Positions 53,626-62,727 of a stretch of DNA of 64,000 bases are shown here, in pieces. Within the stretch, counting starts at the first letter, position 1, and the number at the start of each line of letters is the position of its first letter. The notes below the pieces were generated by a model. The model worked only from the letters and a program-made list of their open reading frames with translations, did not search any database and was not told the DNA's origin. Both the position numbers and the translations under genes were made by a program. The stretch lies in assembly GCF_014172375.1 (NCBI RefSeq), contig NZ_WNXD01000001.1, forward strand, positions 496,001-560,000. Direction: 5' to 3'. The DNA comes from Pedobacter planticolens. GTDB lineage: Bacteria; Bacteroidota; Bacteroidia; Sphingobacteriales; Sphingobacteriaceae.

Positions 53626-55120
53626 CATTCAAACTAATAATGTGGCTTTTTCTCAAAAGGAAGAAGGAAATCAGCTGTTTCCAGTTTTTATAAAGCTGAA
53701 TCAGTTGCGTACATTATTAATTGGCGCAGGTAATATTGGCTTAGAAAAGTTAAATGCAATCGTAAAAAACAGTCAATATGCAAGGGTTACAGTTGTTGCC
53801 GCTGTAGTTTCTCCAGAATTCCGTTTGTTTTTAGCAAATCATCCAAACATAAAACTAAAAGAAAAAAGTTTTGATGCTGGTGATTTAAATGATATCGACA
53901 TTGTATTCGCCGCAACTAATAACAACGATTTAAATGAAGAAATAAGAACGGCAGCACACGAAAGAGGTTTGCTAATTAACGTGGCTGATAAACCAGAATT
54001 ATGTGATTTTTATTTAGGTTCTATTGTACAAAAAGGCGATTTGAAAATTGCAATTTCTACCAATGGGAAATCGCCAACAATCGCCAAACGTTTAAAAGAG
54101 ATTTTAAATGATAGTTTACCAGCTGAGTTAGACACAACGCTGCAAAATATGAGCGCCTTGCGTCAAACTTTAAACGGAGATTTCGCTGTAAAAGTGAAAA
54201 AATTGAATAAGGTTACGGAAAGCTTAATTAATCCAAGAAAAAGCTTTTTAGCCGCAAATATTAATTGGTTAATTTGGTTGTCCATTGTAATTTTCTTAGG
54301 CGCTGTAGGTTTCACATTGTGGAATACAGAACCAGAATTTCAATCGTTCCTTATTCATATTGATTCATTATTTTACTGGTTTTTAGGAGCAGGATTTGTT
54401 TTTGCAATGATAGATGGAGCAATCGGAATGTCGTATGGCGTTACCTCTGCATCTTTTTCATTAGCAATGGGTTTGCCGCCAGCATCAGCCAGTATGGCTA
54501 TTCATATTTCTGAAGTTTTAAGCAACGGCATAGCCGGATGGATGCACTTTAGAATGGGAAATGTAAACTGGAAACTCTTTAAATTATTAATCATTCCAGC
54601 GATTGTTGGGGCAGTTCTTGGTGCTTATTTATTGTCATCATTAGAACATTATAGTCAGTACACAAAACCTGTTGTGGCAGTTTATACGCTTATTTTAGGT
54701 GGAATTATTTTAATGAAAGCCTTTAATATCAGAAGGAAAAAAGCAGAAAATAAAATAAAAAGAATTGGAATTTTAGGCTTTTTTGGAGGATTTATAGATG
54801 CGGCATTTGGTGGTGGATGGGGTTCAATCGTCCTTTCTTCATTAATTGCTGGAGGTAGACATCCTTTGTTTTCTTTAGGAACAGTAAAAATTTCAAGATT
54901 TTTTATAGCCACATTAAGTTCATTAACGTTTTTCACCATGTTAGGCGGCAGGTATTGGGAAGCAGTTTTGGGTTTAATTATAGGAAGCGCTTTAGCATCG
55001 CCAATAGCGGCAAAAGTATCTAATAGGATTTCGGCAAAAACCATTATGGTGGCCGTAGGTATTATTGTTATGTTGGTAAGTGCTCGCAGTGTTATTTTAT
55101 TCATTTTAAAATTGATTTAA
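53609..55120 (+). CDS. Precorrin-2 dehydrogenase (CysG-N type) fused to a TauE/SafE transporter
   Basis: 503 residues. The N-terminal part (about 20-210) is the CysG/Met8-type NAD-binding domain (LLIGAGNIGLEKLNAIV; VFAATNNNDLNEEI; NVADKPELCDFY; ISTNGKSPTIAKRLKE), which oxidises precorrin-2 to sirohydrochlorin and inserts iron. From about 218, a TM helix leads into an eight-TM-like TauE/SafE domain (about 255-503; AGFVFAMIDGAIGMSYGVTS, GFFGGFIDAAFGGGWG). Such transporters are associated with sulfite, sulfonate or sulfate movement. It is one continuous frame, with no stop or frameshift. Start ATG at 53609, inside cobA. Confidence 0.93.
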   Translation: MLPLPNIQTNNVAFSQKEEGNQLFPVFIKLNQLRTLLIGAGNIGLEKLNAIVKNSQYARVTVVAAVVSPEFRLFLANHPNIKLKEKSFDAGDLNDIDIVFAATNNNDLNEEIRTAAHERGLLINVADKPELCDFYLGSIVQKGDLKIAISTNGKSPTIAKRLKEILNDSLPAELDTTLQNMSALRQTLNGDFAVKVKKLNKVTESLINPRKSFLAANINWLIWLSIVIFLGAVGFTLWNTEPEFQSFLIHIDSLFYWFLGAGFVFAMIDGAIGMSYGVTSASFSLAMGLPPASASMAIHISEVLSNGIAGWMHFRMGNVNWKLFKLLIIPAIVGAVLGAYLLSSLEHYSQYTKPVVAVYTLILGGIILMKAFNIRRKKAENKIKRIGILGFFGGFIDAAFGGGWGSIVLSSLIAGGRHPLFSLGTVKISRFFIATLSSLTFFTMLGGRYWEAVLGLIIGSALASPIAAKVSNRISAKTIMVAVGIIVMLVSARSVILFILKLI

Positions 55121-55121
55121 G

Positions 55122-55826
55122 ATGGAACATTTAGAAAAAAATATAAAAGAAGAATTAGCAGGTTTAACTATTATCGATAAGTTGTGGTATTTAGCTCGCA
55201 AGTTTGAAGGAAAAATAGTGTTTAGCACAAGTTTTGGTTGGGAAGATCAAGTAATAACGCATCTTATTTTTGCAAATAACATCCCAATTAAAGTGTTTAC
55301 GTTAGAAACAGGTCGTTTATTTCCAGAAACCTATTATGTGTGGAATAGAACTTTGGAAGTTTATCAACAACCTATTCACGCGTATTATCCGCAAACAGAT
55401 TTAGTGCAAAATATGGTCAATACAAAAGGACCAAATAGCTTTTATGAATCGGTTGAAAACAGGAAAGAATGTTGTTACATCCGTAAAATAGAACCATTAA
55501 AACGAGCATTAAATGGTAATGAAATTTGGATTACTGGAATTAGAGCAGAGCAAAGTCCGAATAGAGAAGACATGAAGGATGTGGAATGGGATGAAGGTAA
55601 TAAACTTTTAAAATTTCATCCAATTTTTGAATGGACTTTAGATGAAGTAAAACAATACATAAAGGAAAATAACATAGTTTATAATACGTTGCATGATAAA
55701 GGTTTTCCAAGCATTGGTTGCGCTCCATGTACAAGAGCGGTACAACCTGGGGAAGATTTTAGAGCAGGCAGATGGTGGTGGGAAGATCAATCAAAAAAGG
55801 AGTGCGGGTTACATCAAGCGTCGTAA
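55122..55826 (+). CDS. cysH: APS-type phosphoadenylyl/adenylyl-sulfate reductase
   Basis: 234 residues. The PAPS reductase-fold N-terminus has SFGWEDQVITHLIF and VFTLETGRLFPET. The cluster-binding Cys-Cys is in KECCYIRKIEP and the second pair in GCAPCTRAV (C-x2-C), the pattern of APS reductases with a 4Fe-4S cluster; E. coli-type PAPS reductase lacks it. The C-terminal catalytic Cys is in KKECGLHQ, present. It reduces APS to sulfite using thioredoxin. This explains why no CysC kinase gene is needed. Starts one base after the transporter fusion's stop. Confidence 0.95.
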   Translation: MEHLEKNIKEELAGLTIIDKLWYLARKFEGKIVFSTSFGWEDQVITHLIFANNIPIKVFTLETGRLFPETYYVWNRTLEVYQQPIHAYYPQTDLVQNMVNTKGPNSFYESVENRKECCYIRKIEPLKRALNGNEIWITGIRAEQSPNREDMKDVEWDEGNKLLKFHPIFEWTLDEVKQYIKENNIVYNTLHDKGFPSIGCAPCTRAVQPGEDFRAGRWWWEDQSKKECGLHQAS

Positions 55827-55880
55827 TTTTAATAACAGAATAAGAATTTTAAATATAAAAGCCCCTTCAGGGGTTGTGGT

Positions 55881-56786
55881 ATGAGTAGATATAATTTAGA
55901 TTATTTAGATGAATTGGAGGCCGAGGCTATTCACATTTTACGTGAAGTGGCGGGGCAATTTGAGAAACCTGCACTGCTTTTTTCGGGCGGTAAGGATTCT
56001 ATTACACTAGTGCGTTTGGCAGAAAAAGCATTTAGACCTGGTAAATTTCCTTTTCCATTGGTACATATTGATACTGGACATAATTTTCAAGAAACGATTG
56101 ATTATCGAGATAAAATGGTAGCCAGAATAGGTGAAAAATTAATTGTGGGTTCTGTACAAAAATCAATTGATGAAGGAAAAGTAATAGAACAAACTGGAAA
56201 AAATGCGAGTAGAAATGCGCTACAAACGGTTACGCTTTTAGATACAATTTTAGAAAACAAGTTTGATGCTTGTATTGGTGGGGCTCGTAGAGATGAAGAA
56301 AAAGCCAGAGCAAAAGAACGTATTTTTTCAGTTAGAGATGAGTTTGGTCAATGGGATCCAAAACGTCAACGCCCAGAATTGTGGAATATTTACAACGGTA
56401 AAATTCATAAAGGCGAAAATGTACGTGTTTTTCCAATAAGTAACTGGACAGAACTTGATGTTTGGAATTATATCCGCAGAGAAAACATTGAATTACCAAG
56501 CATTTATTTTGCACATCAACGCGATTGTATTACCAGAAATGGTCAGTTAATGGCAGCTTCTCCATTTTTAAATATGGATGAAGAAGATATTGTAGAGAAT
56601 AAAAAAGTGCGCTTCCGTACTGTTGGAGATATGTCTTGTACAGCTGCTGTAGAATCTGATGCTGATTTAATCGATGATATCATTCAAGAAATAAGCGATT
56701 CTAAAATATCAGAACGCGGTGCTCGTATGGACGATAAAGTTTCTGAAGCCGCAATGGAAGACAGAAAAAAAGGAGGATATTTTTAA
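55881..56786 (+). CDS. cysD: Sulfate adenylyltransferase subunit 2
   Basis: 301 residues. PP-loop ATP pyrophosphatase: LLFSGGKDSITLVRL (SGGKDS), VHIDTGHNF, GGARRDEEKARAKERIFS, FPISNWTELDVWNYI and FAHQRDCITRNGQ. It forms APS from sulfate and ATP together with CysN. It is 54 bases from cysH. The spacer holds a small CCCCTTCAGGGG hairpin and few other features. Downstream, 134 bases of repeat-rich DNA lie between it and its partner gene. Confidence 0.96.
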   Translation: MSRYNLDYLDELEAEAIHILREVAGQFEKPALLFSGGKDSITLVRLAEKAFRPGKFPFPLVHIDTGHNFQETIDYRDKMVARIGEKLIVGSVQKSIDEGKVIEQTGKNASRNALQTVTLLDTILENKFDACIGGARRDEEKARAKERIFSVRDEFGQWDPKRQRPELWNIYNGKIHKGENVRVFPISNWTELDVWNYIRRENIELPSIYFAHQRDCITRNGQLMAASPFLNMDEEDIVENKKVRFRTVGDMSCTAAVESDADLIDDIIQEISDSKISERGARMDDKVSEAAMEDRKKGGYF

Positions 56787-56920
56787 ACAAGATTTGAGTA
56801 TTGAGATGTGAGATTTGAGAACCTTGCATCCTCCAAATTTAAAATAAATATAAATATTAATGAAGTTAGAGAGTTTGTCATTTCTCATATCTCAAATCTA
56901 ACTTCTCACATCTCAAAATT
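56787..56920. repeat. Intergenic repeat between cysD and cysN
   Basis: Words GATTTGAG, TGAGATGTGAGATTTGAGAA and their reverse complements (CTCATATCTCAAATC, CTTCTCACATCTCA) face each other across about 50 bases, giving an imperfect long stem between two genes whose products form one enzyme. No coding sequence. Confidence 0.7.
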
Positions 56921-58171
56921 ATGAACATATTAAAATTTTTCACAGCAGGTAGCGTAGATGATGGTAAAAGTACCCTTATCGGCCGTTTGTTATACGATAC
57001 AGATTCCATCTTAGCAGATCAATTAGAAGCGTTACAAAATTCTAATCGAAAAAACGATGATGGAACAATAGATTTAGCCATTTTAACCGATGGACTAAGA
57101 GCAGAACGCGAACAAGGAATTACTATTGATGTGGCCTATAAATACTTTCAGACTGAGAAGAGAAAATTTATTATAGCCGATACTCCGGGCCACATTCAAT
57201 ATACTAGAAACATGGTTACAGGTGCTTCTACAGCGAATTTGGCTATCATTTTAATTGATGCTAGAAACGGAGTTGTAGAGCAAACTATTCGCCACTCGTA
57301 CTTGGTTTCGCTATTGGGAATTAAGCATATCGTAGTTTGTATTAATAAAATGGATATGGTTGATTATAGCGAAACTGTTTTCGATGCCATCACTAATAAA
57401 TATAAAATATTAGCAAAACAACTCAATTTAGAAGATGTTACTTACATTCCTGTGAGTGCATTAAAAGGCGATAATATTGTACAACCTTCGGCTAATATGC
57501 ATTGGTATGAAGGAGAAAGTCTATTGCACTTTTTAGAAAAAGTAGATACAGATCATCAAGAAACTTTAGCACAAGCTCGTTTCCCAGTTCAATGGGTAAT
57601 TAGACCTCAAACAGACGAATTGCATGATTATAGAGGTTATGCTGGTCGTGTATTAAGCGGTACATTTAAAGTGAATGATAAAATAACCGTATTGCCATCT
57701 GGAGCGAGTTCATCTATCAGTAAAATAGAATTTTTTGATAATGAATTAAAGGAAGCTATTGCTGGTCAATCGGTTACCATTCATTTAAAAGATAATATTG
57801 ACATTAGTAGGGGAGATAGTATTGTAAATTCATCGGCTTTGCCACACGATACTAAACTTATTGAAGCTGATTTATGTTGGATGGATAGCCGTGCATTAGA
57901 TACTTCATTGGTCTATTTAATTCAGCACAATAGCAAAACTACCAAATGTAAAATCGATGAAATTTTGCACAAAGTGGATATCAATACGCTAGAAAAACAC
58001 AGCGCCGAAGAGTTTAAATTGAATGATATTGGAAGAGTTATTCTTAAAACTGCTGAAGCTTTATCTTTTGATATTTATAATGAAAATCGTACAAATGGTT
58101 CTGCAATTTTGGTAGATAGTCGAACAAATTTAACAGTTGGTGCTTTAATGTTTAGAGCTGCGGTAGAGTAG
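56921..58171 (+). CDS. cysN: Sulfate adenylyltransferase subunit 1 (GTPase)
   Basis: 416 residues. EF-Tu-like GTPase: G1 GSVDDGKST, G2 EREQGITIDVAY, G3 DTPGH, G4 CINKMDMVD, followed by two beta-barrel domains. It hydrolyses GTP to drive CysD-catalysed APS synthesis. The length of 416 residues shows no CysC (APS kinase) fusion, in agreement with an APS-type CysH. The start is ATG at 56921 (MNILKFFTAGSVDDGKST). Confidence 0.96.
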   Translation: MNILKFFTAGSVDDGKSTLIGRLLYDTDSILADQLEALQNSNRKNDDGTIDLAILTDGLRAEREQGITIDVAYKYFQTEKRKFIIADTPGHIQYTRNMVTGASTANLAIILIDARNGVVEQTIRHSYLVSLLGIKHIVVCINKMDMVDYSETVFDAITNKYKILAKQLNLEDVTYIPVSALKGDNIVQPSANMHWYEGESLLHFLEKVDTDHQETLAQARFPVQWVIRPQTDELHDYRGYAGRVLSGTFKVNDKITVLPSGASSSISKIEFFDNELKEAIAGQSVTIHLKDNIDISRGDSIVNSSALPHDTKLIEADLCWMDSRALDTSLVYLIQHNSKTTKCKIDEILHKVDINTLEKHSAEEFKLNDIGRVILKTAEALSFDIYNENRTNGSAILVDSRTNLTVGALMFRAAVE

Positions 58172-58184
58172 TTAATAGATCATA

Positions 58185-58232
58185 TTTGGATGCATAGGAA
58201 TTGAGTTAGAGAACTATCTATATGCATCCAAA
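58185..58232. repeat. Inverted repeat with 12-bp perfect arms after cysN
   Basis: TTTGGATGCATA (58185-58196) and TATGCATCCAAA (58221-58232) around 24 bases. It is surrounded by AACTATCAGTT-type words similar to 41660-41819. It could form a hairpin at the cysN mRNA end. Confidence 0.65.
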
Positions 58233-58283
58233 CCATTGACTATAAGCCATCAACTATCAGTTAAAAATTATTTAAAAATAAAT

Positions 58284-58315
58284 ACTACTAATTCCATAGA
58301 TATTATATATATTTG
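58284..58315 (+). promoter_or_regulatory. Promoter and putative operator of the second SUMT gene
   Basis: ACTACTAATTCCATAGAT (58284-58301) at the -33 position and -7 TATATTTG (58308-58315). It parallels 50655-50684, with distances between motif start and -7 of 22 and 24 bases. This gives the second SUMT its own regulated transcript. Confidence 0.6.
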
Positions 58316-58343
58316 TTGCATTGTTATATTAATTTGTTGAAAG

Positions 58344-59141
58344 ATGATAGTAAAGCAGCTAGAAAAAACCATAATTGAGCCAAAAATTACTTTAGTTGGT
58401 GCAGGCCCTGGAGATCCAGATTTGTTAACGTTAAAAGGTGTTAAAGCCTTAAATACTGCAAATGTTGTATTGTACGATGCTTTGGTAAATGAAGCATTAT
58501 TAAATTATGCTCCAGAAAATGCCATTAAAGTTTATGTAGGTAAACGCTCTGGCGATGAATCATTTTCACAAGAATTAGTCAACAAATTAATGATAGATTA
58601 CGCTTTAAACTATGGTCATGTAGTTCGACTAAAAAGCGGCGATCCATTTGTTTTTGCTCGTGGTTACGAAGAAATAGATGTGGCAGAATCATATAGTATT
58701 CCAACAGAAATTGTTCCAGGTGTTTCTAGTGCTTTGGGAGTTCCAGGCTTGCAAAAAATCCCTATGGTTTATGGTACGCTAAGCGAAAGTTTTTGGGTAG
58801 TTACAGGAACAAATGCTGCCGGAGAAATCTCACAGGATTTACATGTAGCTGCAAAATCCAACGCTACAATTGTAGTGCTAATGGGTGTAGAAAAGATTAA
58901 AGAAATTGCCTCGATATTTAAAGCAGAAGGAAAAGCTAATTTACCAGTTGCCGTGATAGAAAATGGTTCATCAGCTAAAGAAAACGTAGTTGTTGGCGTG
59001 GTAGAAACGATTGAAGAATTAATTATCGAAAAAAATATTAGTTCTCCAGCATTGTTAGTATTTGGTAATGTGGTATCTCTCCACCCTCAATTTAATGCAA
59101 TAAAAGAGTTTTACGCTATTCTTGAAAGAGAAGAGTACTAG
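58344..59141 (+). CDS. cobA: Second uroporphyrinogen-III C-methyltransferase
   Basis: 265 residues, a clear paralogue of the SUMT at 52849 with the same motifs LVGAGPGDPDLLTLKG, VYVGKRSGDESFSQ and VVPGVSS. The SAM-loop is altered: RLKSGDPFVFARGYEE here versus RLKGGDPFVFGRGYEE. The N-terminus is slightly longer. It has a separate promoter with the same ACTACTAA motif. The substitutions could be neutral or shift substrate preference. A gene-end terminator follows at 59179. Confidence 0.93.
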   Translation: MIVKQLEKTIIEPKITLVGAGPGDPDLLTLKGVKALNTANVVLYDALVNEALLNYAPENAIKVYVGKRSGDESFSQELVNKLMIDYALNYGHVVRLKSGDPFVFARGYEEIDVAESYSIPTEIVPGVSSALGVPGLQKIPMVYGTLSESFWVVTGTNAAGEISQDLHVAAKSNATIVVLMGVEKIKEIASIFKAEGKANLPVAVIENGSSAKENVVVGVVETIEELIIEKNISSPALLVFGNVVSLHPQFNAIKEFYAILEREEY

Positions 59142-59178
59142 GTTCTTATAAATTATACTTATTTTTTTGTTTGTTGTG

Positions 59179-59213
59179 AAGGCCTTGGTAGTTTATCAAG
59201 GCTTTTCTTTTTT
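59179..59213 (+). terminator. Rho-independent terminator after the second SUMT
   Basis: GCCTTG (59182-59187) pairs with CAAGGC (59197-59202), followed by TTTTCTTTTTT. Confidence 0.8.
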
Positions 59214-59332
59214 GAAAATATTCCCCTTAACAAATGTCTTTTTCAATAAGGAATTTTGAAAATTATTTTTAAGAAATGTTTGCAATACTCAATCTATTGC
59301 CTAATTTGAGTAAGTTTTTCAAATCCCTACTT

Positions 59333-60739
59333 ATGGAAATAATACACTTCAGTGCAGAATGTTACCCAGTAGCTAAAGTTGGCGGATTGGGTGATGTTGT
59401 TGGGGCATTACCTAAATATCAAAATAAGCTAAATCATGTTGCCAAAGTGGTAATGCCAGCTTATAACACAAAATTTCTGCACCAAAATGAGTTCGAAGTT
59501 GTGTATGATGGTTGGGTTAGATTGGGTTCTGCTAATTTTCAGGCAAGGATATTTAGAGAAAAAACAAATAAACTCGGTTTCGATTTATTTTTGGTACATA
59601 TAGCTGATTTATTAGATCGTGATAAAGTATATGGGTACGATGATGATACCGAACGTTTCCTAGCTTTTCAAATTGCCGCATTAGATTGGATTGCCCAATG
59701 GGAACACAAACCAAATGTAATTCATTGCCATGATCATCATACAGGTTTAATTCCTTTTATGGTTGGTAATTGTCATAATTATCGCCATTTAAGCCATATT
59801 CCTACTATTTTAACTATTCACAATGCCCAATATCAAGGTCAGTTTGGTTGGGATAAATTACATTATTTACCATCATTTGATTTACGTAACGCCTATAAAT
59901 TAGATTGGGATAATTCCATCAATCCATTAGCATCTGCTATAAAATGTGCTTGGAGAGTAACCACGGTTTCGCCAAGTTATTTAGAAGAAATTAGTCATAA
60001 AGCCAACGGATTAGAAAGTTTATTTGCACAAGAACGAGGAAAATCTGTTGGGATTTTAAATGGTATCGATAACGAAGTTTGGAATCCACAAAAAGATCCG
60101 ATGCTAACCAAAGGATTTACTGTTCGTACTGTAGAAAGTGGAAAAAAAGCAAACAAAGAAGCATTATGTAATGTTTTTAATTTAGATTCAACAAAACCAC
60201 TTTACACATTTATTGGACGTTTAGTTGGAGAAAAAGGCGCAGATTTATTGCCCGATATTTTTTATAATGCTTTACAACAAAGTGATGGCGAAATAAATAT
60301 TTTGGTATTAGGTTCGGGAGAACCTGATGTAGAAGATCGATTAAATGCGTTGACTCACCAATTTCCTGGAAGGTATAACGCGTATATTGGATATAATGAA
60401 GCATTATCGCATCAAATTTATGCAGGTGCAGATTTTCTCTTAATGCCATCGAGAGTAGAACCATGCGGTTTGAACCAAATGTACGCACTTCGTTATGGTA
60501 CAATTCCAATTGTAAGGCGCATTGGCGGATTAAAAGATACAGTAATTGATATTGGTGATGGAGGGTTTGGAATTTGTCACGATCAAACCAATATTTGGGA
60601 TGTAGGACATGCCATTGGAAGGGCTTTTGATTTATTTTTAGATCAGAAAAAAGTGAAAGAAATTCGTAAGTTTATCATGACTTTGGACCACTCTTGGGAT
60701 AGAGCTGCTCAACAGTATATTGATGTATACCAAATGTAA
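59333..60739 (+). CDS. glgA: Glycogen synthase
   Basis: 468 residues from the ATG at 59333 (MEIIHFSAECYPVAKVGGLG); an upstream in-frame ATG at 59276 adds a non-homologous N-terminus. GT5 family: KVGGLGDVVGALP (ADP-glucose binding Lys), HCHDHHTGLIP, LTIHNAQYQGQFGWD, FIGRLVGEKGADLL, and MPSRVEPCGLNQMYALRYGT with the catalytic E-x7-E. It transfers glucose from ADP-glucose to glycogen. It is followed 12 bases later by glgC, so glycogen synthesis is one transcription unit. Confidence 0.96.
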   Translation: MEIIHFSAECYPVAKVGGLGDVVGALPKYQNKLNHVAKVVMPAYNTKFLHQNEFEVVYDGWVRLGSANFQARIFREKTNKLGFDLFLVHIADLLDRDKVYGYDDDTERFLAFQIAALDWIAQWEHKPNVIHCHDHHTGLIPFMVGNCHNYRHLSHIPTILTIHNAQYQGQFGWDKLHYLPSFDLRNAYKLDWDNSINPLASAIKCAWRVTTVSPSYLEEISHKANGLESLFAQERGKSVGILNGIDNEVWNPQKDPMLTKGFTVRTVESGKKANKEALCNVFNLDSTKPLYTFIGRLVGEKGADLLPDIFYNALQQSDGEINILVLGSGEPDVEDRLNALTHQFPGRYNAYIGYNEALSHQIYAGADFLLMPSRVEPCGLNQMYALRYGTIPIVRRIGGLKDTVIDIGDGGFGICHDQTNIWDVGHAIGRAFDLFLDQKKVKEIRKFIMTLDHSWDRAAQQYIDVYQM

Positions 60740-60751
60740 AACTAAATATAT

Positions 60752-62023
60752 ATGACCGACAAAGTATTGGGTGTAATTCTTGGTGGCGGCCAAGGATCAA
60801 GATTATCTCCACTAACACAAACCCGCTCAAAACCAGCTGTACCAATAGGAGGCAAGTATCGTTTAGTTGATATTCCTATTTCAAATTGTATAAACTCCGG
60901 CATCCACCGTATGTTTGTGTTAACACAATTTAACTCGGCTTCTCTAAATAAGCACATAAAAAACACCTATCACTTTAGTCATTTTTCTAAGGCATTTGTA
61001 GATATTTTGGCCGCAGAGCAAACACCAGAAAATCCAACGTGGTTTCAAGGTACAGCCGATGCAGTTAGACAATGTATGCATCACATTGTAAATCATGAGT
61101 TTGATTATATTCTCATTTTATCTGGAGATCAATTGTACCAGATGGATTTTAAAAAAATGCTGAAAGCCCATGTTGATAAGAAAGCAGAAATTTCTATTGC
61201 CACTATTCCTGTAAGTGCTTGTGATGCAACTGAGTTTGGAATTTTAAAAACTGATGAAGAAAGCTTTATTACTTCATTTATAGAAAAACCGAAAGCAGAT
61301 TTATTACCAGATTGGACTTCTGAAACCAGCGATGAAATGAAAGGTGCTGGAAGAAATTACTTAGCATCAATGGGTATTTACATATTTAATCGTGATTTAC
61401 TGATTAAATTGTTGAAAGATAATCCTGAAGAAAAAGATTTTGGTAAGGAAATTATTCCAAGATCATTGCTGAGTAATCATGTGTTAAGCTATCAATACGA
61501 AGGTTATTGGACCGATATTGGTAATATTTCTTCATTTTTTGAAGCAAATTTAGGTCTAACGGATGAATTGCCTCAGTTTAATATGTTTGATAATGCACAT
61601 ACCATATTTACCAGAGCAAGAATGCTACCTCCTTCAAAAATATCGGGTACAACTTTAGAAAAAACTATTGTTTCTGAAGGATGCATTATACAAGCAAGTA
61701 GAGTAGAAAGATCAGTTTTAGGGATTAGATCTCGAATTGGAAAAGGAACAACCATAGCAAATGCTTACGTGATGGGAACAGATCATTACCAAACTTTAGC
61801 AGAAATACAAGAGGCAACAGATGCTGGTCAACCTTTGTTGGGTATTGGCGATCGTTGCTATATTAATAATGCTATTGTAGATAAAAATTGCCGTATTGGA
61901 GATGATGTACGCATTAATGGCGGTACTCATTTAACCGAGGGTGATTATGGATTGTATGTAGTAAAAGATGGGATTGTTGTGGTTAAAAAAGGAGCCATAA
62001 TTCCAAATGGAACGGTGATTTAA
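60752..62023 (+). CDS. glgC: Glucose-1-phosphate adenylyltransferase
   Basis: 423 residues. Makes ADP-glucose from ATP and glucose-1-phosphate. N-terminal nucleotidyltransferase domain: GGGQGSRLSPLTQTRSKPAV, GGKYRLVDIPISNCINSG, GTADAVRQ, LSGDQLYQMD, FIEKP and SMGIYIF. The C-terminal left-handed beta-helix (about 300-415; SVLGIRSRIGKGTTIANAYVMG) is typical. Ends GTVI. A terminator follows. Confidence 0.96.
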   Translation: MTDKVLGVILGGGQGSRLSPLTQTRSKPAVPIGGKYRLVDIPISNCINSGIHRMFVLTQFNSASLNKHIKNTYHFSHFSKAFVDILAAEQTPENPTWFQGTADAVRQCMHHIVNHEFDYILILSGDQLYQMDFKKMLKAHVDKKAEISIATIPVSACDATEFGILKTDEESFITSFIEKPKADLLPDWTSETSDEMKGAGRNYLASMGIYIFNRDLLIKLLKDNPEEKDFGKEIIPRSLLSNHVLSYQYEGYWTDIGNISSFFEANLGLTDELPQFNMFDNAHTIFTRARMLPPSKISGTTLEKTIVSEGCIIQASRVERSVLGIRSRIGKGTTIANAYVMGTDHYQTLAEIQEATDAGQPLLGIGDRCYINNAIVDKNCRIGDDVRINGGTHLTEGDYGLYVVKDGIVVVKKGAIIPNGTVI

Positions 62024-62047
62024 TAAAGTTAACCTTTTGATAAATTC

Positions 62048-62078
62048 AAAGCCTTTACTGAAAAGTAAGGGCTTTTTT
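62048..62078 (+). terminator. Rho-independent terminator after glgC
   Basis: AAAGCCTTTACT, GAAA loop, AGTAAGGGCTTT followed by TTTT; the stem has one G-U pair. It overlaps the possible upstream start region of the next gene. Confidence 0.9.
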
Positions 62079-62114
62079 GTTATCTTGAAAATATATTCAG
62101 CTAACATCATCCCT

Positions 62115-62714
62115 ATGAGTATTCCCTATTTATTAATTCTATTTCGATTTTTATTAGCTCCAATCATTATTTTTCTCTCTTATGTTTGGAGAGAAGAAGT
62201 TACTTATATCGTATTAATACTGATGTTTTTAGGCTTACTATCTGATATTTTTGATGGTATTATTGCTAGAAAAATGAAAATAGATACCGAGAAAATGAGA
62301 AGATTGGATAGTCAGACGGATTTGATTTTTTGGCTGAGTATTTCTGTGAGTTGTTATCTCATTTATCCCGAATTGATTAAAGAAAACTTAATTGGAGTAC
62401 TTGCAATTGTATTAATGGAAGCGGTTTGTTATGGTGTTAGTTTAATCAAATTTGGAAAAGAAACGTGTACGCATGCCTTTGTTTCTAAAATGTGGGGACT
62501 TACTTTGTTAGCTACTTTTACGTGTTTATTAGGTTTCGCTTACGGCGGATGGATGATGAAAATTTGTATTATTTTGGGTTTAATTTCTCAGATAGATGTG
62601 ATTTTAATCATCTTGTTTTTACCAAAATGGACACATGATATTCCGAGTTTTTACCATGCTATTTTAATAAGAAAAGGTATTGAATTTAAGAAAAGTAAGT
62701 ATTTGAATAGCTGA
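62115..62714 (+). CDS. CDP-alcohol phosphatidyltransferase family membrane protein
   Basis: 199 residues from the ATG at 62115; an upstream in-frame TTG lies before the glgC terminator. About five TM segments. The family motif D-G-x2-A-R-x8-G-x3-D-x3-D is present from IFDGIIARK but Met replaces Gly (KMRRLDSQTDL), with all three Asp of the motif kept (Asp-Gly, Asp after Leu, Asp before Leu). It should transfer a phosphatidyl-like group from a CDP-alcohol; the substrate is unknown. Ends with a terminator 14 bases downstream. Confidence 0.85.
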   Translation: MSIPYLLILFRFLLAPIIIFLSYVWREEVTYIVLILMFLGLLSDIFDGIIARKMKIDTEKMRRLDSQTDLIFWLSISVSCYLIYPELIKENLIGVLAIVLMEAVCYGVSLIKFGKETCTHAFVSKMWGLTLLATFTCLLGFAYGGWMMKICIILGLISQIDVILIILFLPKWTHDIPSFYHAILIRKGIEFKKSKYLNS

Positions 62715-62727
62715 TATTTATACTAAG

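Noticed and set aside
55861..55880. Regulatory hairpin or riboswitch before cysD (CCCCTTCAGGGG)
   Set aside because: The stem is only four or five base pairs and no known riboswitch core surrounds it.
55693..55884. Separate 63-codon ORF overlapping the end of cysH
   Set aside because: It is a different frame of cysH coding sequence; the cysH frame has the conserved C-terminal Cys motif.
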